64,000 nucleotides of DNA from contig CACCRN010000003.1 in assembly GCA_902548405.1 (NCBI GenBank), forward strand, positions 99,534 to 163,533, given 5' to 3'. Origin of the DNA: an uncultured Pelagibacteraceae bacterium (GTDB lineage: Bacteria > Pseudomonadota > Alphaproteobacteria > Pelagibacterales > Pelagibacteraceae). The translations under genes were made by a program, and so were the position numbers. The notes under the pieces were generated by a model, which saw nothing but the letters and a program-made list of their open reading frames with translations, was not told the DNA's origin and did not search any database. Of the stretch, positions 35,896 through 45,847 are shown one piece after another. Within the stretch, counting starts at the first letter, position 1, and the number at the start of each line of letters is the position of its first letter.

Positions 35896-36972
35896 ATGGC
35901 AGAGATAAATATTTCGAACATAAATAAATCTTTTGGATCTACACATGTCATTAAAGATGTATCTCTAGATATTAAAAGTGAATCTTTCACTGTATTAGTT
36001 GGACCAAGCGGATGTGGTAAATCAACAATGTTAAGAATGATAGCTGGTTTAGAGGAGATCAACTCAGGAACAATTTCAATAGACGGACAAGTTGTAAATG
36101 ATCTTCCACCAAAAGAAAGAAATATAGCAATGGTCTTTCAATCTTATGCTTTGTATCCACATATGACTGTGTTTGATAACATGGCTTTTGGATTAAAGAT
36201 TGAAAAAAAATCTAAAGAAGAAATTACAGAAAGAGTTATGGAGGCTGCTAAAATTCTTCAAATTGAAGAATACTTAGAGAGAAAACCAAAACAATTATCA
36301 GGAGGACAAAGACAAAGAGTTGCAATTGGTAGAGCTATTACAAGAAAACCAAAAGTATTTTTATTTGATGAACCATTGTCTAACTTAGATGCAGCTTTAA
36401 GAGTTCAGATGAGGGTCGAACTTGCTAAATTGCATGATCAATTAAATGCAACAATGATTTATGTTACACACGATCAAACTGAAGCAATGACACTTGCAGA
36501 TGATATAGTTGTATTGGATCAAGGTATTGTTTCTCAAAAAGGATCACCTTTAAAATTATACAATGAGCCTGAAAATTTGTTTGTAGGTGGATTTATTGGT
36601 TCACCAAAGATGAACTTTATTAATTCTAAAGTTATAAGCTCTAATAATTCTGGAACAGAAGTTGAAATTTCAGGACAAGGAAAAATTATTATTCCAAAAA
36701 CTTCAGATAAAGTTTCATCTGGTGATAGTGTTAAAATAGGTATTAGACCTGAGCATATCTTAATAAATAGTGATGAAAAATGCTGGCAAAGTAAAGTATT
36801 CGTAATTGAAAAATTAGGCTCTTCTACCTTTTTATATCTAGAAAAAGAGGGAGAGCCATTAGTAGTTCAAACTGATGGAGCTAGTAAAGTTGAAGTTGGT
36901 GACAGCCTTGGACTAAGTTTTGATTTAAATCAATGTCATTTATTTGATTCTGAAAATAATGCATTTAGGTAA
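35896..36972 (+). CDS. ugpC: ABC transporter ATPase, UgpC/MalK type (orphan)
   Basis: A 358-residue ATPase with Walker A GPSGCGKST, signature LSGGQRQRVAIGRAI, Walker B VFLFDEPLSNLDA and switch TYVTHDQTEAM-like histidine, then a C-terminal TOBE/OB regulatory domain (IGIRPEHILI). This is the CUT1 family serving sugar, glycerol-3-phosphate or polyol importers. No permease or binding protein sits beside it, so it probably acts with transporters encoded elsewhere, as MsmK-type shared ATPases do. The symbol indicates the family, not a proven substrate. Confidence 0.85.
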   Translation: MAEINISNINKSFGSTHVIKDVSLDIKSESFTVLVGPSGCGKSTMLRMIAGLEEINSGTISIDGQVVNDLPPKERNIAMVFQSYALYPHMTVFDNMAFGLKIEKKSKEEITERVMEAAKILQIEEYLERKPKQLSGGQRQRVAIGRAITRKPKVFLFDEPLSNLDAALRVQMRVELAKLHDQLNATMIYVTHDQTEAMTLADDIVVLDQGIVSQKGSPLKLYNEPENLFVGGFIGSPKMNFINSKVISSNNSGTEVEISGQGKIIIPKTSDKVSSGDSVKIGIRPEHILINSDEKCWQSKVFVIEKLGSSTFLYLEKEGEPLVVQTDGASKVEVGDSLGLSFDLNQCHLFDSENNAFR

Positions 36973-36998
36973 AAATATTGTTAGTGATTAGTTAATTT

Positions 36999-38150
36999 AT
37001 GAAGTGGAATTATCCTACTACTATTTGGTTTGGAGCAGATAAAATAGAAGATCTTACAAACGCCTGTTTGAACTTAAAAATTAAAAGTCCACTTTTTGTA
37101 ACTGACAAGGATCTTTTAAATCTACCAATGACTTCAAAAGTAATTGAAAAATTAAAAAAAGACTTTGATCATTTACAAGTATTTTCACAATTTTCAGGAA
37201 ACCCAACTGGAAAAAATGTAATGGATGGGGTCTCTTTGTATATAGAAAAAAAATGTGATGGAGTTATTGCCTTTGGTGGAGGTAGTGCATTAGATGTTGG
37301 AAAGGGAATAGCTTTTATGTGCGGTCAAAAAAGACCTATATGGGATTTTGAAGATATAGGTGATTATTGGACAAGAGCTGATGGAAATAAAATTTCTCCA
37401 ATTATAGCAGTTCCAACTACTGCAGGAACAGGCTCAGAAACAGGAAGAGCTTCAGCTATCATTAATGAAGAAACAGGAATAAAAAAAATAATTTTTCATC
37501 CAAAAATTTTACCTTCTATTGTAATTTTAGATCCGAATTTAACCAAAGATCTTCCACCAAGAATAACAGCTGCAACAGGAATGGATGCACTTGCTCACAA
37601 TCTTGAAGCTTATTGCGCACCTGGATTTCACCCAATGGCAGATGGTATCGCGCTTGAGGGTATGAGGTTAATTAAAAATTCTTTAATAGAGGTTTATAAA
37701 AATGGTACGAACATAGAAGCTAGATCTGAAATGTTAGCAGCATCTAGCATGGGCTCTACTGCTTTTCAAAAGGGTCTTGGTGCAATACATTCTCTAAGTC
37801 ATCCAATAAATGCACAGTTTGATGTACATCATGGTTTAAGTAACGCGATATTTATGCCTTATGTTTTAACTTTCAATAAATCAGTTATTGAAAACAGAAT
37901 TATATCTATTTGTAATTATCTTAATCTAAATAGTACATTTGAAAGCTTTTTAGAATGGATATTAAATTTGCGTAAAGAATTAAACATACCTCATAAACTT
38001 TCAGATGTTATGGACTGTAATGAAATCGATTTGGAAAAACTTTCTTTAATGGCATTTGAAGATCCATCTACAGGAGGCAATCCAAAAAAAATAACAAAAG
38101 ATGATTTAAAAGAAATGTATAAAAAAAGTATTTCAGGAGAGTTATTTTAA
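36999..38150 (+). CDS. Iron-containing alcohol dehydrogenase
   Basis: A 383-residue group III alcohol dehydrogenase. The NAD loop is FGGGSALDVGKGIA (about residues 92-105). The metal ligands are in MDALAHNLEAYC (Asp, His) and AIHSLSHPINAQFDVHHG (His, His). Such enzymes oxidise short alcohols to aldehydes, or reduce aldehydes. SAR11 is known to have an Fe-ADH involved in alcohol and methanol use; the exact substrate here is unproven. The gene overlaps the following amidotransferase by one base (TAATG). Confidence 0.88.
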   Translation: MKWNYPTTIWFGADKIEDLTNACLNLKIKSPLFVTDKDLLNLPMTSKVIEKLKKDFDHLQVFSQFSGNPTGKNVMDGVSLYIEKKCDGVIAFGGGSALDVGKGIAFMCGQKRPIWDFEDIGDYWTRADGNKISPIIAVPTTAGTGSETGRASAIINEETGIKKIIFHPKILPSIVILDPNLTKDLPPRITAATGMDALAHNLEAYCAPGFHPMADGIALEGMRLIKNSLIEVYKNGTNIEARSEMLAASSMGSTAFQKGLGAIHSLSHPINAQFDVHHGLSNAIFMPYVLTFNKSVIENRIISICNYLNLNSTFESFLEWILNLRKELNIPHKLSDVMDCNEIDLEKLSLMAFEDPSTGGNPKKITKDDLKEMYKKSISGELF

Positions 38151-38938
38151 TGAAGAAAATTTTGGTAGTAGAAGGTAATTTACAAGAGGAAAATCAAAGT
38201 TTTACAGAAGCAGGTATTCAAACTCACACAGAAAGCTTAAAACATAGTCTTTCTCATTTTACTGATCAACTAAATATAGATGTAGTTAATCCATCTTCAG
38301 ATGAAAATATAAGTGAGAATATTGATCCATTAGAAAGTTATGATGGTCTTATTTGGGGTGGAAGTAGTTTAAATATTTATAACAAGACACCTGAAATTTT
38401 AAGACAGATAGAATTTATGAAAGAGTGTCAGAAAAAAATTAAAAAAGTTCTAGCGATTTGTTGGGGGATGCAAGTTGCAGTAACCGCTGCTGGTGGCGAA
38501 GTAAAAAAGGCTGAGAAGGGGTCACACAGAGGGATTGCAAGAGATATTGAAATTAATGAAAATGGTTTAAATCATCCATTATATAAAAACAAAAATAAAA
38601 AGTTTAATACTCCAGCATTTAATTTTGATGAAGTTGTAACTCTTCCAGAAAATTCGAAACTGCTAGCTTCGAACTCAATTAACAACGTTCAAGGTTTAAA
38701 TTTTAAAATTGGAAATTGTGATGTGTGGGGCCTTCAGTATCATCCAGAAATTACATACAATAAAATGATTAACTTAATTATTTTTAGAAAAGATAGACTT
38801 ATAGAACGCGGTGCATTTAAAGACCAAAATCATATTGATGATCACATTAAAAATATAGAAATAGAAAACAAAAAATTAGATAAAATTTCCAGAATGAGAG
38901 AATTAGAGAATTGGTTAGATTATCTTAACTTAGAATAA
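38150..38938 (+). CDS. Class I glutamine amidotransferase (GMP-synthase-like)
   Basis: A 262-residue stand-alone class I amidotransferase. The nucleophile cysteine is in [16 protein letters not shown] (about residues 103-118), and the His/Glu pair in LQYHPEITY (about residues 196-204). It may release ammonia from glutamine, or hydrolyse a gamma-glutamyl bond like PuuD-type enzymes. It is translationally coupled to the Fe-ADH and converges on fhs with a 9-base overlap. Substrate unknown. Confidence 0.78.
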   Translation: MKKILVVEGNLQEENQSFTEAGIQTHTESLKHSLSHFTDQLNIDVVNPSSDENISENIDPLESYDGLIWGGSSLNIYNKTPEILRQIEFMKECQKKIKKVLAICWGMQVAVTAAGGEVKKAEKGSHRGIARDIEINENGLNHPLYKNKNKKFNTPAFNFDEVVTLPENSKLLASNSINNVQGLNFKIGNCDVWGLQYHPEITYNKMINLIIFRKDRLIERGAFKDQNHIDDHIKNIEIENKKLDKISRMRELENWLDYLNLE

Positions 38939-40615
38939 TCCTTCAATTTCACCTTTTTCATTTAGTTTAATAGAGTCAGCTGCAGGAACCCTTGGTAGTC
39001 CTGGCATAGTCATGATGGCACCGCAAATAACTACAATAAACTCTGCTCCTGATGATAGCCTTACTTCTCTTACCGGTAAAGCATGACCTGTCGGTGCTCC
39101 TTTAAGATTTGGATCTGTTGAAAAACTGTATTGAGTTTTAGCAACACAAATTGGCAAATCACCATATCCAGCTTCTTCAAAGTTTTTAAGTTGATCTCTA
39201 ATTTTTGTATCAGCGATTACTTCATCTGCTCTATATATTTCTTTTGCAATAGTCTCTATTTTTTTAAACAAAGGTGTTTTGCTTTCGTATAAAAATTGAA
39301 ATTTAGCTTCATCTTTTTCACATAATTCTGAAACATGAGCTGCTAATTCTTTTGTACCTTCACCACCATTTGCCCAATGAGTACACAGACTAGCTTTAAC
39401 ACCTAAATTATCACAAAAATCTATAAGTGCTTTCACTTCATTATCAGTATCTTTTATAAAATGATTAACTGCTATAGCTACAGGTAAACCAAATTTTTTA
39501 ACATTTTGAATATGTCTTTCTAAATTTACTAACCCTTTTTTTAAAGCTTCAACATTTTCATTTTTTAAATCATCTTTAGCAACACCACCGTGCATTTTTA
39601 AAGCTCTTATAGTTGCAACAATTACAACGCAGCTTGGTTTTAAATTTGATTTTCTACATTTAATGTCTAAAAACTTTTCTGCACCAAGGTCAGCACCAAA
39701 TCCCGCTTCAGTTACAACATAGTCTGCTAATTTTAAACCAGTCTTAGTTGCGATAACGGAGTTACAACCATGAGCAATATTCGCAAATGGACCACCATGA
39801 ATAATTGCAGGATTGTTTTCCAAAGTCTGTGTAACATTAGGTCTGATAGCTTCTTTTAAAAGAACTGTCATGGGACCTTGAGCATTTAAGTCTTTCGCAT
39901 AAACTAGTTTTTTATCTCTAGTATACCCAATAGTGATATTTCCAATTCTTTTTTCTAAATCTTCCAAATCATTTGATAGGCAAAAGATTGCCATTATCTC
40001 TGATGCAACTGTGATATCAAAACCATCTTCTCTTGGAAAACCATTTGCCACACCACCTAAATTTATATTTATAGATCTTAATGATCTATCATTCATATCC
40101 ATAACTCTTTTCCAAACAATTCTTCTAACATCGATATCCAGTTTATTTCCCCAATAAATATGATTATCGATTAACGCTGATAATAAATTATGAGCTGATG
40201 TAATTGCATGAAAGTCACCTGTAAAATGTAAATTGATTTGTTCCATTGGAACGACTTGCGCATAACCTCCACCAGCTGCTCCACCTTTCATACCAAAAGA
40301 AGGACCTAAGCTTGGTTCTCTAAGACATACGATAGATTTTTTTCCAATTTTATTTAAACCATCATTTAATCCAACCGAAGTTGTAGTTTTCCCTTCACCT
40401 GCTGGAGTAGGAGTAATAGCAGTTACTAAAATTAATTTTCCATCTGGCTTGTCTTTTAGTTTCTCTAAATATTCTAAATTTATTTTTGCAATATGTCTGC
40501 CCATAGGACTAAACGCAGAGCTTTCATCAGGTACATTTATCTTTGCTAAAATATCATTTATTGGTTGCATTTTAGCTTCTCTAGCTATCTGTATATCTGA
40601 TTTTACTTCGCTCAT
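38930..40615 (-). CDS. fhs: Formate-tetrahydrofolate ligase
   Basis: A 561-residue ligase, normal length for the family. The P-loop TPAGEGKTT is at residues 70-78, and [20 protein letters not shown] and [14 protein letters not shown] are family hallmarks. It joins formate and THF to 10-formyl-THF with ATP, or runs in reverse to yield formate and ATP when methyl groups are oxidised. This suits the demethylation genes around it. It is divergent from the sox operon across 124 bases. Confidence 0.96.
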   Translation of the reverse strand: MSEVKSDIQIAREAKMQPINDILAKINVPDESSAFSPMGRHIAKINLEYLEKLKDKPDGKLILVTAITPTPAGEGKTTTSVGLNDGLNKIGKKSIVCLREPSLGPSFGMKGGAAGGGYAQVVPMEQINLHFTGDFHAITSAHNLLSALIDNHIYWGNKLDIDVRRIVWKRVMDMNDRSLRSININLGGVANGFPREDGFDITVASEIMAIFCLSNDLEDLEKRIGNITIGYTRDKKLVYAKDLNAQGPMTVLLKEAIRPNVTQTLENNPAIIHGGPFANIAHGCNSVIATKTGLKLADYVVTEAGFGADLGAEKFLDIKCRKSNLKPSCVVIVATIRALKMHGGVAKDDLKNENVEALKKGLVNLERHIQNVKKFGLPVAIAVNHFIKDTDNEVKALIDFCDNLGVKASLCTHWANGGEGTKELAAHVSELCEKDEAKFQFLYESKTPLFKKIETIAKEIYRADEVIADTKIRDQLKNFEEAGYGDLPICVAKTQYSFSTDPNLKGAPTGHALPVREVRLSSGAEFIVVICGAIMTMPGLPRVPAADSIKLNEKGEIEGLF

Positions 40616-40739
40616 TCGTTATCCTTTATTGTAAATTTTTTTGCATAATAATTATCTTATTTGAGATTTTTCGAAACTTCTAAAATATATATATAAAAAA
40701 AATAAGAACTATTTAAATTCATTAATATAAAATTCTATT

Positions 40740-41996
40740 ATGCAAAAGTATTCTATTTTTAGCTTAGTTAAAAATGCATTAACTGGCCATCAAAATTGGG
40801 ATTTAGCTTGGAAAGATCCAAATCCTAAAGAAGAGTATGACGTTGTTATCATCGGGGGTGGTGGTCATGGTCTAGCTACCGCATATTATCTAGCTAAAGA
40901 ACATCAAATTACAAAAGTAGCCATCATTGAAAAAGGATGGATTGGTGGTGGAAACGTTGGACGTAACACTACAATTATCAGATCAAACTATATGCATGAT
41001 GAAAATGGTCTTTTCAGTGAGTTTGGAATGGATCTATGGAGAAAGATGAGTCAGGACTTAAATTACAACGTAATGTTTTCTCCAAGAGGAATTATTAATC
41101 TTGCACACTCAGATGCACAAATGAATGCATACGCAAGAAGAGGAAATTCGATGAGATTAAACGGAATTGATGCGGTTCTTTTAAACAGAGAAGAAGTAAA
41201 AGAATTAATTCCAATGGCTGACTTTTCAGACAACGTAAGATTTCCTATCTTTGGTGGATTGATGCAACCAAGTGCTGGAACTGCTCGTCATGATGCAGTT
41301 GCTTGGGGGTACGCTCGTCAAGCAGACTCGATGGGAGTAGATATAATTCAAAATTGTGAAGTCACAGGTTTTGATATTTCTGCAGGAAAAATAAAAGGGA
41401 TCAGAACATCTAGAGGAAATATTAAAGCAAAAAAAGTAGGTCTATGCGTTGCTGGTAGCACAAATATTTTAGCAGAAAAATTAAATATGACTTTGCCAAT
41501 TGAAACTCATCTTTTACAAGCTTGTGTTTCTGAACCAGTGAAACCAGTTTTAGATAAAGTTGTAACTTTTGGTGCAGGTCACTTTTATATTAGTCAATCA
41601 GACAAAGGCGAAATGGTAATGGGTGGAGACCTCGATGGTTACAATAGTTACGCTCAAAGAGGTAATCTTCCAACATTACAACACGTTTTAACTGAAGGAA
41701 TTGCGATGATGCCATTTTTAAGTAAATTAAAAATGCTAAGAACTTGGGGTGGGATCATGGACATGTCAATGGATGGTTCTCCAATAATTGATAAAACACA
41801 CATTGATGGTTTGTATTTAAATTGTGGATGGTGTTACGGAGGCTTTAAAGCAACTCCAGCATCAGGATGGACATTTGCACATACTATTGCTCAAGATAGA
41901 GTTCATGAATTAAATTCAGGATACAGTTTGAATAGATTTAGTACTGGTCATCTTATCGATGAAAAAGGTCTTGGTACAAAAACTTGGATTTCATAA
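40740..41996 (+). CDS. soxB: Heterotetrameric sarcosine oxidase beta subunit
   Basis: A 418-residue DAO-family flavoprotein. The FAD site is VVIIGGGGHGLATAYYLA (about residues 35-52), and GGGNVGRNTTIIRSNYM and GTARHDAVAWGYARQAD are characteristic of SoxB; the histidine in the latter corresponds to the covalent FMN site of the family. It oxidises sarcosine to glycine, passing the methyl carbon to THF via SoxA. The same subunit set is used as MgdA in N-methylglutamate dehydrogenase, so that substrate is possible. It opens the soxBDAG operon. Confidence 0.88.
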   Translation: MQKYSIFSLVKNALTGHQNWDLAWKDPNPKEEYDVVIIGGGGHGLATAYYLAKEHQITKVAIIEKGWIGGGNVGRNTTIIRSNYMHDENGLFSEFGMDLWRKMSQDLNYNVMFSPRGIINLAHSDAQMNAYARRGNSMRLNGIDAVLLNREEVKELIPMADFSDNVRFPIFGGLMQPSAGTARHDAVAWGYARQADSMGVDIIQNCEVTGFDISAGKIKGIRTSRGNIKAKKVGLCVAGSTNILAEKLNMTLPIETHLLQACVSEPVKPVLDKVVTFGAGHFYISQSDKGEMVMGGDLDGYNSYAQRGNLPTLQHVLTEGIAMMPFLSKLKMLRTWGGIMDMSMDGSPIIDKTHIDGLYLNCGWCYGGFKATPASGWTFAHTIAQDRVHELNSGYSLNRFSTGHLIDEKGLGTKTWIS

Positions 41997-42266
41997 ATGT
42001 TACATATTAAATGCCCACATTGTGGAATGAGATCTCAAAATGAATTTTCTTATGGTGGAGATGCTACTGTTAAAAGACCAGAACTAAATAAAGAAGTTAC
42101 AGATCAAGAATGGGATAATTTCGTATACAATAGAGTTAGTCCCAGAGGAAAACATTTAGAACTTTGGCAGCATTTATCTGGTTGCAGACAGTGGATTAAA
42201 GTTGAAAGAGATACTGCAACACACGAAATTTTTAAAACTTACAAAGCTAACGAAGAAATTGCTTAA
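41997..42266 (+). CDS. soxD: Sarcosine oxidase delta subunit
   Basis: An 89-residue small zinc-binding subunit. It starts immediately after soxB and overlaps soxA by one base (TAATG). The zinc ligands CPHCGMRSQNEF (Cys6, Cys9) and the His/Cys in EIWQHLSGCRQW-type segment are in place, and the conserved RVSPRGKHLELWQH matches SoxD. It holds the tetramer together and has no catalytic role of its own. Confidence 0.92.
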   Translation: MLHIKCPHCGMRSQNEFSYGGDATVKRPELNKEVTDQEWDNFVYNRVSPRGKHLELWQHLSGCRQWIKVERDTATHEIFKTYKANEEIA

Positions 42267-45013
42267 TGACTCAGAGTTATCGAATAGAAACAGGTGGCTT
42301 AATAAATAGAAATAAAAAAATTTCTTTTAAGTTCAACGGTACATCTTATTTTGGTTATGAGGGTGATACATTAGCTTCAGCTTTACTCGCAAATGGTGTT
42401 CATTTAGTTGGTAGAAGTTTTAAATATCACAGACCCAGAGGGTTTTTTGGTGCAGGAGTTGATGAACCTTATGCAGTTGTTCAACTTTATAGAAATGGTG
42501 AAACGGAGCCAAATATTAAAGCAACTGAACAAGAATTATTCGAAGGATTAGAGGCAAGCAGTGTTAATTGTTGGCCAAGTGTTAACTTTGATATTGGAGC
42601 TATAAACAATTTTTTAAAAATATTTTTACCTGCTGGATTTTATTATAAAACTTTTATGTGGCCAAAAAGCTTTTGGTATAAAATTTATGAGCCATTTATA
42701 AGAAAAGCAGCTGGATTAGGAGTAGCATCAACAAAACATGATAAAGAGAGATATGAACATAAGTATGAGTATTGCGATCTTTTAATTGCTGGATCTGGAC
42801 CATCAGGTTTAGCGAGTGCTTATTCTGCTGCCAAAAATGGAGCCAAAGTTATTTTAGCTGAAGATAAACCAAGATATGGTGGCTCACTATTAACAAGTGA
42901 TGTGAATATCGGTAACCAATCTGGAAAAGATTGGGCGGACGGTATTATTTCAGAATTGAAAGAGATGCCAAATGTAACCGTAAAAAATAGATCTCAAGTT
43001 TTTGGATACTATGATCACAACATGTTAGTAATGTCTGAAAAAGTTAGTGATCATTTACCTAAAACTAAAAAATATCATCCAAACAAAAGACTTTGGTACA
43101 TTAGAGCAAAAGAAGTTCTAATTTCATCTGGTTCAATTGAAAGACCAATTGTTTTTGGAAATAATGATACTCCTGGAGTGATGCTTTCATCTGCAGCTAA
43201 AGAATATTTAAAAGTTTATGGTGTCTTGGTTGGAAAAAAACCTTTAGTATTTACAAACAATGATAGTGGCTATGAAACTGCAATTGAATTTAAAAAACAT
43301 GGAGTTGAGCCTATAGTTTTAGATTCAAGATCAAATCCACAATCAGAAATTATAGATGAAGCAAAAAATTTAGGAATTAATATTAAAAATTCATATGTAG
43401 TAGTTGCAGCACAAGGTTATAAAAAAGTAAAATCAGCTGATGTAGCAACTATTTCTGAAGATAAGAAAACACTTGGCAAAATAGAAAATATAAATTGTGA
43501 TTGTATATGTGTTTCTGGATTTTGGACACCTACAATTCATTTGGTATCACAATCAGGAAATAAAACTAAATTTAATGAAGAGATAGACGCGTTTGTTCCA
43601 GGAGTTTCAAAACAAAATGAAACAACTTTGGGAGCTGCTAATGGTGTATTTACACTAGAAGAAACTTTAAAAACATCATTTGAAAAAGGAAAAGAATTAT
43701 CAAAAAAAATTACTGAGAAAGATAACGAAATATCTATTCCAAATGTAGTTGAAAAAAAATATTCTAAACATGATAAGTTTTGGTGTGTTCCATTACCAAA
43801 AGGTAAAAGTTATAAAAGATTTTTAGATTTTCAAAATGATGTTGCTGTTTCTGATGTAGAGATTGCATTAAGAGAAGGTTATAGATCAATTGAACATGTA
43901 AAAAGATATACCACTTTAGGTATGGCAACAGACCAAGGAAAAACAAGTAATTTAAATGGATTACAATTAGTATCTGAGATTGAAAATAAAGTTGTTCCGT
44001 CTGTTGGCCACACAACTTTTAGACCTCCTTATACACCTATTTCAATAGGTGCTATTGTTGGTAGAGAAGTAGGAAAGCATTCAAAACCAACAAGAAAATC
44101 TCCAATTCACAATTGGCATGAAGAGCATAACGCTGTTTTTGTTGATGCAGGAGTTTGGTTAAGACCAAGATACTATAAAAGAGGAAACGAAACTTTGTTC
44201 GAAGCTTCAAAGAGAGAAGCGAAAAATGTAAGAACAAATGTTGGTGTTTGTGATGTAACAACTCTTGGTAAGATTGACGTTAAAGGTCCTGATGCTGCTG
44301 AATTTTTAAACAGAGTATACACAAATGCATGGTTGAAGTTACCTGTTGGAAAAGCAAGATATGGAGTGATGTTAAGAGAAGATGGGATAGTGATGGATGA
44401 TGGTACAACTACTAGAATTTCAGAAAACCACTATCACATGACAACAACTACTGCTCAAGCAGCGAATGTGCTTTCTCATTTAGAGTATTATTTGCAACTT
44501 GTTTGGCCTGAACTTAATGTAAATGTAGTTTCAACAACTGAGCAATGGGCAGGAGCTGCTATAGCTGGCCCTAAATCAAGAGATTTATTACAGAAATTGT
44601 TTCCTAAAACAGATGTATCCAATGAAGGTCTTCCATTTATGGGGTATGTCGAGGGTGATTTATTTGGTGTTAAAGCTAGAATATTCAGAATTTCATTCTC
44701 AGGTGAATTAGCTTACGAAGTTAATGTTGAGTCTGATAACGGAAGATTTATGTGGGAAAAAATAATTGAACTTGGAGAAGAGTTTCAAATTCAACCATAT
44801 GGAACTGAAGCACTGTCTACACTTAGAATTGAAATGGGGCATGTTGCAGGTTCTGAATTAGATGGAAGAACAATTCCTTACGACAATGCATTAGAAGGGT
44901 TATTGAGTAAAAAGAAAGACTTTATTGGAAAAAGATCATTGCAGAGAGCAGCTTTTGTAGCTGAGGATAGACAGCGAATTGTAGGCGTTGTTCCATTGGA
45001 TAAAAAAAACTAG
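42266..45013 (+). CDS. soxA: Sarcosine oxidase alpha subunit, truncated by frameshift
   Basis: As read, 915 residues ending VVPLDKKN-stop. Domains in order: an N-terminal ferredoxin-like fold (residues 10-100, RSFKYHRPRGFFGAGVDEP), an NAD/FAD-type region (LLIAGSGPSGLASAY near 172), a central linker, and a C-terminal GcvT THF-binding domain from about residue 620 (NVGVCDVTTLGKIDVKGPDA, SFSGELAYEVNVES). Removing one A from the A8 run at 45002-45009 restores a 998-residue protein, the usual SoxA length, ending at 45263. SoxA binds NAD+, FAD and folate and makes methylene-THF from the released methyl group. Confidence 0.85.
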   Translation: MTQSYRIETGGLINRNKKISFKFNGTSYFGYEGDTLASALLANGVHLVGRSFKYHRPRGFFGAGVDEPYAVVQLYRNGETEPNIKATEQELFEGLEASSVNCWPSVNFDIGAINNFLKIFLPAGFYYKTFMWPKSFWYKIYEPFIRKAAGLGVASTKHDKERYEHKYEYCDLLIAGSGPSGLASAYSAAKNGAKVILAEDKPRYGGSLLTSDVNIGNQSGKDWADGIISELKEMPNVTVKNRSQVFGYYDHNMLVMSEKVSDHLPKTKKYHPNKRLWYIRAKEVLISSGSIERPIVFGNNDTPGVMLSSAAKEYLKVYGVLVGKKPLVFTNNDSGYETAIEFKKHGVEPIVLDSRSNPQSEIIDEAKNLGINIKNSYVVVAAQGYKKVKSADVATISEDKKTLGKIENINCDCICVSGFWTPTIHLVSQSGNKTKFNEEIDAFVPGVSKQNETTLGAANGVFTLEETLKTSFEKGKELSKKITEKDNEISIPNVVEKKYSKHDKFWCVPLPKGKSYKRFLDFQNDVAVSDVEIALREGYRSIEHVKRYTTLGMATDQGKTSNLNGLQLVSEIENKVVPSVGHTTFRPPYTPISIGAIVGREVGKHSKPTRKSPIHNWHEEHNAVFVDAGVWLRPRYYKRGNETLFEASKREAKNVRTNVGVCDVTTLGKIDVKGPDAAEFLNRVYTNAWLKLPVGKARYGVMLREDGIVMDDGTTTRISENHYHMTTTTAQAANVLSHLEYYLQLVWPELNVNVVSTTEQWAGAAIAGPKSRDLLQKLFPKTDVSNEGLPFMGYVEGDLFGVKARIFRISFSGELAYEVNVESDNGRFMWEKIIELGEEFQIQPYGTEALSTLRIEMGHVAGSELDGRTIPYDNALEGLLSKKKDFIGKRSLQRAAFVAEDRQRIVGVVPLDKKN

Positions 45014-45263
45014 TATTCCAGAAGGTTCACACTTAGTTAAAGACGCTAACGCTCCTTTGCCGAATAAAAAATTAGGTCATATCTCAGCCTCTTGTTGGAG
45101 TGTTGAGCATGATAATCCATTTTCACTAGCAATATTAAAAGATGGAAAAAATATGATTGGAGAAAAATTATTTGTAATGTCTCCATTAAAAAACAAAGTT
45201 ATTCCAGTAGAAATAGTTTCGTCACATTATGTTGATCCAAAAGGAGAAAGAGTTAGATCATGA
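44988..45263 (+). pseudogene. soxA: C-terminal remainder of soxA after the frameshift
   Basis: The frame that continues soxA after the A8 run. The part beyond 45010 (TSIPEGSHLVKDANAPLPNK ... [10 protein letters not shown]) is the end of the GcvT C-terminal barrel and matches the missing SoxA tail in length. The first eight codons of this frame lie inside soxA and are noise. It ends TGA at 45261-45263, overlapping the soxG start by four bases, as expected for the true soxA end. Not an independent gene. Confidence 0.85.
45002..45009 (+). other. A8 homopolymer at the soxA frameshift
   Basis: GAT followed by eight A's, then C. With eight A's the frame stops at TAG four bases later; with seven the reading continues D-K-K-T-S-I-P-E-G into the SoxA tail. 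Either a sequencing or assembly error, a real mutation, or a slippage site at which RNA polymerase or the ribosome restores the frame. Confidence 0.85.
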
Positions 45264-45847
45264 GTTTAATTTCAGCTTTAAATAATGTGCATGCAAAAGG
45301 TCAATTTGGAGATTTTGAAGGTAAAGATGATAAAAATTTACTTTCAATATCTGAAACTACTAATTTATTAATTCTACAGATAGTTCAGTATAAAAGTTCA
45401 AACTCATCATTAGACAATATGCAGGTAGATGGTCTAAATTTAAGAGATAATCCATCTTTAGTTAGCTCCAATGATAACACAAGAATACTTTGGAACGGTC
45501 CAAGAAATTGGATTTTAGTTTCTCAGAAAAAGGACACTTTAAATGAAATTGAGCAAAAATTTAATGATAATGAATTTGCAATAACAGACATATCTCATTC
45601 AAAAGCAATAATTGAAATTGAAGGTAAAGAGGCTAAGGAAGTTTTAAAAAAAGGATGCCCATTTAATTTTGGTGAGCTAGAAAAAAATCAATGTTTAAAT
45701 TCTACTTACAACGGAATGTCAGTTACTATTGATATGCTTGATGATGATCCAGATAAATTTAGAATATTTGGATTAAGAAGTTTTGGTGAATCTCTTTATC
45801 ACTCAATAACAGACGCATCTTTAGAATTTGGATATATTGCAAAGTAA
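45260..45847 (+). CDS. soxG: Sarcosine oxidase gamma subunit
   Basis: A 195-residue subunit with the GcvT-like small fold typical of Sox[27 protein letters not shown] and [27 protein letters not shown]. It has a structural role in the heterotetramer. It overlaps the end of the intact soxA frame by four bases (ATGA), which argues that the operon is under selection as a unit. It ends adjacent to the convergent EamA transporter gene. Confidence 0.82.
   Translation: MSLISALNNVHAKGQFGDFEGKDDKNLLSISETTNLLILQIVQYKSSNSSLDNMQVDGLNLRDNPSLVSSNDNTRILWNGPRNWILVSQKKDTLNEIEQKFNDNEFAITDISHSKAIIEIEGKEAKEVLKKGCPFNFGELEKNQCLNSTYNGMSVTIDMLDDDPDKFRIFGLRSFGESLYHSITDASLEFGYIAK

Noticed and set aside
40616..40739. 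Riboswitch or operator between fhs and soxB
   Set aside because: I looked for glycine-riboswitch-like and dyad elements and saw only AT-rich sequence.
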